A stretch of 64,000 nt of DNA, taken from Trematomus loennbergii (lineage: Eukaryota > Chordata > Actinopteri > Perciformes > Nototheniidae). Below the pieces are notes generated by a model. It ran no database searches and was not told the DNA's origin. It worked only from the letters and a program-made list of their open reading frames with translations. How positions within the stretch are numbered: the first letter of the stretch is position 1; each line of letters opens with the position of its first letter. The stretch spans positions 17,522,472 to 17,586,471 of the forward strand of contig JAAOOA010000060.1 of the NCBI GenBank assembly GCA_012861695.1. The letters run 5' to 3'. The position numbers and the translations under genes are program-made. Positions 10,785-20,260 of the stretch are shown in pieces.

Positions 10785-11949
10785 GGAGAGTTCTCCTACA
10801 TGCCTCTGATAAGGGTGACTGTGCCAGCCAAACCTGGCGACGAGTCTGGACGAGAGTGGACATCAGACGCCCAAGCTCTCTGGACATCAGAGCAAACGCC
10901 TGTAATGAGGCGTCACTGAGGCTGGTAGAGGAAGCGCCAATAGCCTCCTGTTGCAGGGAGGCTGAGAGGGCGAGCATGAGGTGAGAGAGGGAATTGCCTA
11001 TACGGCCCATGCGCGCCGCTGCATCGTAAGCCTTAGTGAGCAGGTCATCAGTGACCCGACATTGGGGTCGAGGGCACCTGGCCTCCGACCTCAGAGCTTC
11101 GTCAGGGGAAACTATGAGGGAAGCAATAGTAGGCTCAACAGCCGGCATGTGGTCAAGGCCAACTTTTGCCGCATCTTGCATGGCTGCCAGGGCTCGGCCA
11201 TCAGACGTAAGACGGGAAAGAGTCCTAGGGTCCCTCCAGCATGCATGTAACTCCTTCAGATACTCATCAGAGGGAGGAACTGCAAAGGTGGCTGGTGCCA
11301 CGGTGCGCCTGAAGAACGCACTGGCAGGCACTGTCTCGGGCTGCTGTACATCCAGCTGCTGGCGAGCCAGTGCCATGCGAATGACGGCACCCATGGAGCC
11401 GTCATCTGCCCCCGAGGATGCCTGAGCTGAGGTACAGGAGCCAGGCCCAGAAGCCTGGGACGGGCCCTCCCCATCATACTCATTAAATTGAGTGGCTGAA
11501 GCTGCCATCGAGAACACATCGTCATCTGGAATCAGCTCCGCCATGGGTGGACTGGGTGCAGTGGCGTGCTCTGTACGGGCACCAGAATGCAGATCCAAGA
11601 GGAGTGACTTCATCTGGGCTAGCTCAGTAGCTAGTAGGTCTACCCTAGAGGACAGCCTATCAGGCTTAGTCCTCTTCTTGGGCGGGGCACCCGCAGCCTC
11701 TGCTGCCCGACGCCTAGGACGGGTAGGTTGGGCTGTAGTCGACTGTGCAGGGGGAAGGCCACCCTCAGTCAGTAGTTCAACCTCGGCTAGTCTAGCAGTT
11801 CTTACCGCACGAGGCATGATGATGCAATTCATGCACGGGTCATCCGACAGGCCCTCCCTCAGATGCTCGAGGCCGAGACAAGAGGGGCAAAGGTCATGGC
11901 CATCCTCTGGTTGCAGAGAAGCCATACAGGTATTACAGCCGTTAAACAT
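10459..11949 (-). CDS. DIRS element 1 gag-like protein (496 aa)
   Basis: This long open frame starts at the first Met after the leader repeats and overlaps the start of the pol frame by about 325 bp in a different frame. The N-terminus has two CxxC pairs (C5/C8 and C21/C24, the second in LCPSC), a possible zinc-binding knot. A proline/lysine segment (PPKKRTKPDRL) and a heptad-like stretch follow. The last 80 residues are rich in Arg, Gly and Pro (repeated RGR/RPP), suited to nucleic-acid binding. Position and composition match the first ORF of fish DIRS elements. The frame is intact in this copy. Confidence 0.75.
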   Translation of the reverse strand: MFNGCNTCMASLQPEDGHDLCPSCLGLEHLREGLSDDPCMNCIIMPRAVRTARLAEVELLTEGGLPPAQSTTAQPTRPRRRAAEAAGAPPKKRTKPDRLSSRVDLLATELAQMKSLLLDLHSGARTEHATAPSPPMAELIPDDDVFSMAASATQFNEYDGEGPSQASGPGSCTSAQASSGADDGSMGAVIRMALARQQLDVQQPETVPASAFFRRTVAPATFAVPPSDEYLKELHACWRDPRTLSRLTSDGRALAAMQDAAKVGLDHMPAVEPTIASLIVSPDEALRSEARCPRPQCRVTDDLLTKAYDAAARMGRIGNSLSHLMLALSASLQQEAIGASSTSLSDASLQAFALMSRELGRLMSTLVQTRRQVWLAQSPLSEACRRTLRAVPVEPGELFGSAAVQLLERTVQASQTRQQFSALRRDMPPPGRPRGSASASRGRSHPPTYPGARLGPQYPTGGPARYGPVNSPPRQPRYPVPNRRPPRASRGRGARY

Positions 11950-11965
11950 AGCGCCAAGGGGGCTT

Positions 11966-12500
11966 TAGAGCACTCAGCTAACTGTATTTAACTGGCCAGA
12001 AAACAAACTCCGCAGTGGAGGGGAGTGAGCACAAAAGTAGTTAGCGTGAGCGTGAGCACTCTGCTAACTGGAGATGGAACAGGTATTTAAACCGACTGTG
12101 TGTAGTGAGAGGGGAGCGGAAACACTCTCTTCACTAGTACTGTAGAAAATTAGCTTTCAGCGTGAGCACTCTGCTAACTGGAGATGGAACGGGTATTTAA
12201 ACCAACTGTGTGTAGTGAGAGGGGAGCGGAAACACTCTCTTCACTAGTACTGTAGCAAGTTAGCTTGAGCGAGAGCACTCAGCTAACTGGAGGATAAAAC
12301 AGAAACCAACTGTGTGTAGTGAGAGGGGAGCGGAAACACTCTCTTCACTAGCACTGTAGAAATTAGCTTTCAGCGGGAGCACTCAGCTAACTGGTACAGG
12401 TACAGGTAAGAACCAAATGTCTATAGTGAGAGGAGGGCGCGAGACGCTCTCTTCACTAGCGCAGTAACAAATTTAGCGAGAGCCCTCGGCTAATTTGTAC
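11966..12500 (-). repeat. Leader tandem repeats of DIRS element 1 (104-110 bp unit)
   Basis: Units share GAGCACTC(A/T)GCTAACTGG, GTGTGTAGTGAGAGGGGAGC and ACTCTCTTCACTAG. The GCGTGAGCACT core recurs at about 12050, 12160, 12269 and 12373, with degraded copies at about 11968 and 12475. The array sits between the 5' terminal repeat and gag, so it is in the transcript leader or upstream control region. The opposed AGTGAGAG and CTCTTCACT blocks within a unit could form a stem. Confidence 0.85.
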
Positions 12501-12746
12501 ACAATTATCTCATTAGTTTGAGAGTATATAGGATATAGAACAAACAGCAATGAAAGGTAGCGATCTCACCGGCTGTGTGCAGGAGCGTCCGCTCTTTACC
12601 GGTCCGGAGCTCCTAGGGTCTGAGCGGTGAACACCGCGGTCCTCTCCCTTGGGAGGACGGACAGCTCGTCGCAGCCTTTGGAGGGCGAGCGATTTTCCTA
12701 GCCCGCAGCTCCGATCAAACGATCGCAAGGCTACAGGTAGCGATGA

Positions 12747-12847
12747 GTGACTTTGTTGATATAAATATTCGACCTACGCATGCGCGAGACAGAAGATATC
12801 CAGTGCTAAAGCACCGCCTCTGGCGGTCAGTAAGTATGAAATAGAAC
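12747..12847 (-). repeat. Right (5') terminal inverted repeat of DIRS element 1
   Basis: The segment runs from GTGACTTTGTTGATAT through the CGACCTACGCATGCGCGAG block to GTATGAAATAGAAC and is the inverse of the left end from 7205 to 7288. The outermost 48 bp are copied in the internal complementary region at 7441-7488. Element transcription would begin on this side. Confidence 0.9.
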
Positions 12848-15312
12848 AGTGTGCATCGGATGAAAACTCTAACTGACTGTTGTTTTTGTTTTAATTGAAC
12901 TCTTAAAATGAATGTAATAAACAGCAGCACAGTAAAAAACTGTAAATTATAGTGTCCGTCCAAATATTCTTTTTTACTTATAGTGAAAACTACCCTTGGA
13001 TGATGGGTTAGTAGACTAAAAGCTTTAGGAATCCAAAGTACAACATATAATAAGTACCCTGTATCAAGATTGATGCAAAACAAGTGACATTTGACCTTTT
13101 TAGAGAGGTTTAGCCAAAACCACCCCACCTCTGAGGTGATTTGGGTGAAAATGTTTTTTTTCTCCATATCTCTGGCCCCGTTGGTCGATTTTGATGGTTG
13201 ACACCTCTTTCTGACTGTTAGAGCCAATAGAATCGAAGGGGGAGGCCCCCACACACACTCGTTGTGAAAACAAACGGTGGGGGCTTCGCGCATGTAATTT
13301 TGCAGCAGAGTGGACCGATCTCTCGCTCTGACATTTGGAAACGAAAAAGCAGTTTTATTGCTTATGGATTATCAGAAATAATTTCAAAGAGGACACAGAC
13401 ACATTGGATTAACCTATGGATTAACTGCAGCATCGTTTTTTTATCGTTTTAATGCCATTGAAGACCAGTTTTGACCAAGGTAAGCCATGTTAGCGTTTCT
13501 AGCTACCTAGCTCCACATGTTATGATGTACGCTTTCGTTTATAGCGTCGCAAATGTTTATCACTGAGTGTTGAGGTGGGCACCCCCAGATTCTGTGTCTC
13601 CAGGAGATGCAAAACGAGGGGTTGGCTGTGCATCTAGGATAAGTAATAAGGGAGTTATGAGTGAGTTTAGGTGCAGTTTTAGGTTACATTTTTCGCTCGT
13701 GGGTAATTCAGAGGCTGAGTGTTAGCATTGTGGGGTTTTTATGGAATTTTTTTTTTAAAAGATCAGTTAGCTGAGTTTCTTCCCGTTACATGGATATAAA
13801 ACATTCATAGTTTATTAAATATTAAATATTAAATATTAAATATTCCTTAGACGTTGTTTCCTGCAAATGACGCGTTTATCCGCCTGGTACTGGGGGGGGC
13901 GGTGCGTAAGCTGAGGCTAATCAATCTTAATGATTGGAACACCTGTGGCAGAGGTCATTTTGGTTTCATGGAAGACATTTTGAGGAAAGGCACAGGTGTC
14001 AATAGTGAACTTAATGATGGCAGATCTCCATGGGAAGTGAAATATCGACAAAGACTGAGCTGGTCCAGTGAAACCTTTTGAGATCAGAGCATTGACCTGA
14101 ATCCTCGACCTCGGTGAGTCAACCAAACCTCCAGCTCAGACACTGTGAATGTCAACAAAACACAGGGATAGGCCCCACATTGCCTGACCTGATGTGGCTA
14201 TTATTTATGAATGATGTTCCAAGCAGTTGGGTCTTGTATTGCAAACCTTTCTCCTACAAAACTACATTCCCATACAACTAAACTGCATTTCAAGGGACAT
14301 GTTTCATCTTCCAGATTATAGTACCACTTTCAAATATGTGTGGGATTGTAAATTGAAAGAAAACTAATACAAAAAACGACATGGTTATGTTTAAACTACT
14401 AGGTTGTGTATCACTAATATTAGGTTTAGTTAGGACACAAACACTTGAGGTAAAGTGTGATGTTGGTGTTCTGCATAAGAAGAGCACCAGTGAAACCTCA
14501 AAATCAAACATAATTCAGGACAAAGTGCATTCGCCTCGAATAACAATTGATAACTAGTTACTTGTAAGTTAACATCATTTTAAGGGTACCGCGCTGAGCA
14601 TTGTACTGTACAGGTAAAAAGGTTATCTTAAAAAAAAGCTTTGCCCAAGATGTTAACAATTTCTGGATTTTGCAAACAAAACCAATCTGTGAGGATAAAG
14701 CAATGACAGATGCGGGTGTTGTGTGACAGTCTGGATATAGTAGACCTTTCTCAGCGGCACAGCACACATTTTGACTTGTCAAACACTGCTGTAATTAATA
14801 ACATAAATAATGGCTCCATTCCATGAAGGTATTTCCATTCTCAGGCCATTGTAACACACCTAATATGAACTGAGCCATCATTAATGTTGTGTGTTACATC
14901 TGTCATTTTTGTGCAATGAAAAAACATAGTATATGCTGCAAGAAATTATATCAACAGGGATTTATAAGTGTATATAGCTAGGACATTAAGAGTGAGGTAT
15001 AACAACGCTGTAGTTAAAGTGTGTCTGTCTGCAAAGCAATGTCTGAAAAAAAGCACTTGAGGAGCTGTTCATGAGTAATAGCCCTGAAAAGAATGCTTAA
15101 CTCGAGCTGCATCCTCTTGAGTCGCCATGAACACTTGATTTGAGAGTAAGAATGTGAAATGGAGACTTCAGACTGAATAAAAGTCCACCAGGAGTATGAA
15201 ACCGTCGTTTTTCTACAACGTTTACCAAGCATCAGTCAATTGTTGTTATGAATCACCAGAGGGGGCACAGATTCTACACTTACCACAAATAAATTATGGA
15301 TGTGAATAATTA
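12848..15312. other. Non-coding stretch with a short microsatellite
   Basis: No gene was recognised. ORFs at 13264-13452 and 13854-14081 lack family motifs. 13813-13844 is a (ATTAAAT)n microsatellite of about 4.5 units. The stretch 13100-13470 is GC-richer and ends in a donor-like CCAAG|GTAAGCC, so an old element or a non-coding exon is possible but unproven. Confidence 0.5.
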
Positions 15313-15549
15313 AAGGTCCCATGTCATGCTTTTCCGTTTATTACCCGTCACACAAGGGGTGTGTTATGAAGGTTTTTATGCATGTAAACGATCTGCAGAG
15401 TCAAAAACCCTCAAAGTACACCCTGTAGGGAGTAAAACTCTAACACAGAAAAGACCTCCCCAAAACGCCTCGTTGGAGATTTCTCATTTTCCAATGTTTT
15501 CTTCCTGGGTATCGTGACGTAGGGATACCCAGTAGCCACACCCAGAGCT

Positions 15550-15894
15550 ATGGCCGCACCCTCTGCCAGCCGAACATACTGTTGGAAGCTCAGGTTCAGT
15601 TCAAAACTGTATCCAGTCATGCCAACGAGGGTCTGTTTCCTGTCTTGTGAGGGGAAATCTTCAATGTATGCCTTACCGAGGGCAGAACCACGACGAAGTC
15701 AGTGGTTGACATTTCTTGTTAACACTGTTCCTTCAGATGTTCGAGCCGGTATTGTACTGTGTGCGCGGCATTTCACGAAACAAAGCTTCCCAAACCTTTC
15801 AGCAATTCATGCCGGATATGCACAGCGTAGGACACTGAAGGACGATGCTGTTCCTACTTTGTTTGGACCAGCGGGAGATTCGGGTACACAACCT
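15550..15894 (+). CDS. THAP zinc-finger first exon inside transposon (partial)
   Basis: From the ATG at 15550 the frame gives a C2CH THAP domain: C29-x3-C33, then an ALPRAEPRRSQW stretch with the invariant Trp (W52), C71-x2-H74-F75, and the closing DDAVPTLF (residues 98-105). THAP domains bind DNA and are common in transposases and in proteins derived from them. A good donor, CCT|GTAAGT, follows at 15894/15895, so this reads as a first exon; no downstream exon was identified. Residues before C29 are of uncertain status, so the true start could be at the Met at residue 24, close to the finger. Confidence 0.7.
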
Positions 15895-16407
15895 GTAAGT
15901 ATTCATTGTTGTTTGTGTATTTATGATGTTTAAAACAAACAAGGTATCTACCACGACTGTTTAAATGGGTAAACGTTTTTCGGGCTGTTAAGCCATTGAC
16001 ACAGTGCTAACTGGGCTAAATAAGTTGCTAGCATTTCCATATATCAACTGCAATGTCAGCAGATGGCCTTACATGTATCTCATAGCAGGAGAATGTCTGC
16101 ATTCACACACAAAATACTAATAGACAGTATACTATGGGTGATTTACCGTACGGTCAGTCGCAAAACTTAATTACATTATAGTTGGCATTCCTAGTGTGTA
16201 TGCTACCGAGCTAAAAAAGAAGGCTACCAAGAGCTAGACATGCTAGGGAAAACATTGTTTTTATGCCAGCTACAATGAATGACCGAACGTAGCAGACTAC
16301 CCGTATAAGATTGCAATTGTAAACATGTTCTTGCTAGCCTAATATGAACCACTAGCTGTTGTTCATAGTAGGTTGGCATATTACACTGAACAACTAGCAA
16401 ATATAGG

Positions 16408-17178
16408 TTAGCATATTAATCTAGCTGGCAAGCTAACAAACCTAAAACAACTAAGTTTCTCTAATATTTTTGTGATTTGCATTTGATTTCGTCCAGCCAG
16501 ATCAGGAAACTCCTGGCGTATCTGGCGGACAACACATGACGGGATGACCACTCTGATGCCTCGTCCTAAAAAGCCCCAGCACCAGCTTACAAAGCTGCGA
16601 TAGGCAAGATGCCGAAAACGCCTATAAGGGGAGGAATGGATGATATACATTGTATATATGTATATTTACACATGTTCATTTTGTACATTTCTAAAAATAA
16701 AGTTTGATGGAAATACTTAGTAGCCTTTCTTCCCTGAATTATTTGCTCCTATAACATATCATTCATATACTGTATAGCAAACCATGATTTGATTTTTCAT
16801 CAAACACAGTAGTAGTTTATTACAGGTAAAAATAACTTACTCTTCTTCCGTTCTACGCCTCAAAGGTCTATAATCGAATCTGTACATGTTATGGAGGTTC
16901 TGCAGGGTGTGGGGTATGTATGGTGTATATCTTGGCATATAATGTTGTGTGCTACTGTTGGTGTTTTCAGCTAGCTGGCTACATAATGTTGTAACTGTCA
17001 GCTCGGCTGCCTTTCTAATTTCTTTGCAACAGACGTTTTCCACTTCGGTAGGCATCATGGCGCAGTTTCCACAAGTGCACCTAAATAACGTAGTTAGCGT
17101 ATAACATATACGGCTGTACCGACGCCATTGTAAAACTGATGTTCCGCTCAGAGCCGAAAAAAGCATTGTGTTAGACAT
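16408..17178 (-). CDS. P2X7 cytoplasmic (ballast) domain-like protein, two exons
   Basis: Exon A is 17178-16841 and exon B 16621-16408. The donor (GA|GTAAGT) and acceptor (TTATAG|GCG) join the two in frame, giving 183 codons plus stop across a 219 bp intron. Exon A carries a cysteine cluster (CTCGNC at residues 34-39 and CC at 50-51 in MPTEVENVCCKEI). Exon B carries RFRHLAYRSFVSW, VVIPSCVV and IRQEFPD. This order (Cys cluster, then H-x-AYR, W, PSC, IR-x-EFP) matches the zinc-binding C-terminal domain of P2X7 receptors. No channel part or membrane segment is present. Fish genomes carry many stand-alone copies of this domain. The region between the two motifs is shorter than I expect and the middle motif is not evident. 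The start codon is tentative. Function unknown; lying within the transposon suggests it is element cargo. Confidence 0.7.
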
Positions 17179-17436
17179 GGGCGGAGCCTCTCTGGTGGTT
17201 GACTAATCAGAACAGAGTGGCCGAGCTGACCAATCGGAGCACACTGGGCTCACAGGGAGGGGGGGGGCAGGAGCTCCATCAAGCCGTTTAGGACAGAGAG
17301 TGAATACACATACTATACAGAGATGCTGTATGAGAAACCAATGTGAGTTTGGAAAATTGCACAGTATAAATCTATTTTAGGAGACCTCAACAATGGAATT
17401 ATGATCAGTAGAAATGGCCATGACATGGGACCTTTA

Positions 17437-20013
17437 AAGAGCAGTTTATTAAAAGCTCCTTACTTAATGCACCCTTAAAAAAATAGTGTTGATAAAACCC
17501 AGCACAATTTTGAGCTCAGCATTCTTGTGGTGATGTTGTTATGATTATTTTAAGATTAAAATAGCAGGTTGTATTATAATTTATAGCACTGATATTACCA
17601 ACGAAACCAAAGATAATCTTGATAAAAACACACTGAGAGGATTTGTGGCAGTATCATTTAAACATTGTTAAGATTAATGCCTTACCTAATTCCATGGTGA
17701 CTTTCCACTGTCAGTGCAAAGCAGGACAGACTACAGTATGAATCAATGATTAGCCAACATTAATTAACTGATGGCTACAACAGGACACCATCCTGTGTAT
17801 TGTTGAACCACACTCAAGTCTATAATCTAATCTCCAGTTTGTTCTAGTATATGTGTGGGCAGGGTCTAGACACAAACACGTTTAATCAATACTTATTAAA
17901 ATCAGATAAATGACTGAGATATTAAAGGCCAAATGCTCCATGGATACACACAGACTTGCTAACACTAAAACATGACGTAAACTCCCCTAACATCAGTCTA
18001 CCACAAAGCTAAACAAAATCTGAAATCTAAATCTGAATGTCCAGACTTTTCCACATTGACAGGCTCAATGATGCAACAGTTGTCTATTCAATTAATACAG
18101 ATAATGTGTATTTGTAGGAGTCCATGACAGTTGAAAACAATGTTGGCCTCTTGTAGGTGGAACAGTGGGGGTGAATACATTTGTACTCCTGTCAATAATT
18201 TACTACATTTTATAGCAATTAACCTCTATGGCATACATTAATTCTTAATTAAGCTTTGATGCAGCTGTTGCTTAGAATTTGCTCATTTCTGTTTCAGTGA
18301 TTAGGTACAGCACCTGAGCATGACATACGTTGTGAAGAAAAACGCATCTCTCTATTCATGAAAGAGAAAGACAGGCTGATTAATTTATGTCTGTGTTCGG
18401 ATCTCCTTTTATAGCTTTCACATTTGTTTATATTCCTGTCTTAACTCGTAATATGGTGTCTAATGATATCAGGGTCACAGTGACAATGCAGATTATTTTA
18501 ATTATACAGCTGTGCTGTTGGGGAATGTGTGACATCGCCCAAATACCTTCCACATACATGAAGCTTCTACATACCCGCCCCCTGAGGGTATTCTCTAATT
18601 ACCCTGATAAATTATTACACACACTAATATTATAACCTGGCATTTTGGGGATATAATAAACGACACAATAACATTGAATAAGGACGAAAAACATGCCAGC
18701 TGACACGAAACCCTTATGGCCCCTCCCGCAGGCGACTGTCCCCGTGGAAACGCTGTGAACTACTTCATTATTAGCTTTGAACCAGTAGTAAATAGGTATA
18801 AATAGTATAAATGGCACTTCACATCATAGTTTTGTTTTGATTCCTCTCAAGTACCACTATTTTTTGTGGCAATGTGATGGATAGATTTTATTCAGACCAG
18901 GTACTTGTGGGCCTACTTATAAATGTATGTATTTATATCACGCAGAGTTTCTGTGATATTACTTGACTTAGACATGCTTGCGATTATGAAAATACTTTTG
19001 GGATGCAACTGGCTGCAAAACAAAAGGTAATAAAATAAGATAAAACGTATACATTGAGCTTCTTCTAAAGTTTGGACAGGTAAAAAATCTGATTGAATCG
19101 CAGATTAAAATAGCAAATGCTGAAGTCTCACATTGGTCAAGCTAACAGCTGTTTGCTGCATTTTGAAACATGCACAAAAGAGTTACGTACAAGAGCCAAA
19201 TGAAAAGGAGACACAGAGGTTTTGGCTAAGCAGCATTAGAGGGATAGACTGCAGGAGGTAGAGATGGATAAACATGAAACCGAGAAACTGCAGGAATAGG
19301 ACCAGACGGCAAGCTTCAAAGAGCCAGTAGGACATTGACACAACAGATATCATCTATGAGCCAGCAGCCTCACTTGCCTGCTCAATAAAGAAAGTCTTAT
19401 GTGCAGCAGGCAAGGATGGAGTCCAATATAGGAGGCAACAAACACATGCTGATGACTTGTTTCATGCTGGTGTTGACTGCAGCACAAAGGCAACATGTTT
19501 GACAATAGGTGGGTTGATTTTCCATATAAAATATTGACACATCTAGATACAATGTTTTGGTCCATGTTGCTTGCGTCTAGCTTAGTTTAGAAAGTTCCTT
19601 TGCTTTCTTTTTTTTGGTCTTTTTTTCCCTTGCTTGTGTACTTCGTGTGTTAAAGTTTTTACACTTGTTTATGCGGCTGCTTATGTGTGGCTTTTTATCT
19701 TGTGTTTTTGTTGTGCTTATTTTGCATGCCACAAAACCAACAGCTCTTTTGGGTGAAATAAAGGATTTTGTTCTTGAACACAGTTTTAAATATGATATGT
19801 GGTTAGTAACTTGTACTATGATGTATTTATCATAGCAGCAGGTACCTGTACTTTTTCTCTAGCATATGGAGTGAACTCGCCCTTATTTTAAAACAGAAGC
19901 AGATATTGACATTATTTGTGTCAAACGTCTGAATTGTCACGTCCAACTTCCTCCCTTGTGTTTATTTATGCTCATTCTGCCTCCATGTCCCTCCTTCCAC
20001 ACTCTCACTTTCT
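17437..20013. other. AT-rich non-coding stretch, nothing recognised
   Basis: There is no supported gene or mobile element. ORFs at 18387-18635, 18599-18817 and 19614-19835 are isolated, Cys/Leu/Ile-rich by chance and without motifs. Confidence 0.55.
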
Positions 20014-20260
20014 CCGGCAGTGGCTCAGTCAGTAGGGGTTGGCCTGTGAGCCGTAGGATCGCCGGTTCAAGTCCCTGACCAGACCTAAATATGGAGTCTG
20101 GACTGCTACTTGGAGAGGTTCTAGTTCACCTCCTGGGCCCTGCTGTGGTGCCCTTGAGCAAGGCACCGAACACCCCCCTACTCCCATTGCTCCCCGGGCG
20201 CTGTGCAATAGCTGCCCACTGAGTACTAGGATGGGTTAAATGCAGAGGCCAAATTTCATA

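Larger units (their letters stand above)
7161..12847 (-). mobile_element. DIRS-type tyrosine-recombinase retrotransposon, near full length, decayed
   Basis: The element reads right to left: 5' terminal repeat near 12747-12847, leader repeats, gag-like ORF, reverse transcriptase/RNase H, methyltransferase-like segment, tyrosine recombinase, internal complementary region (7391-7488), and 3' terminal repeat (7164 to about 7290). The ends are inverted, not direct. Lack of an integrase and presence of a tyrosine recombinase with this end structure define DIRS elements. AAC (GTT on the element strand) sits at both edges (7161-7163 and 12845-12847), fitting DIRS insertion at GTT without a classical target duplication; the left edge has one extra C relative to the junction preserved in the internal region. 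Several frames are broken, so the copy is probably inactive. Confidence 0.93.
15313..17434. mobile_element. TA-flanked DNA transposon carrying THAP and P2X7-ballast-like frames
   Basis: The terminal inverted repeats are AAGGTCCCATGTCATG (15313-15328) and its exact inverse CATGACATGGGACCTT (17419-17434). A TA lies just outside each end (15311-15312 and 17435-17436), the expected 2 bp target duplication. TA targeting plus a THAP-domain protein fits ISL2EU-like or related families, but I saw no transposase nuclease in the 2.1 kb, so the copy is probably non-autonomous. It contains two divergent coding parts described separately. Confidence 0.88.
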
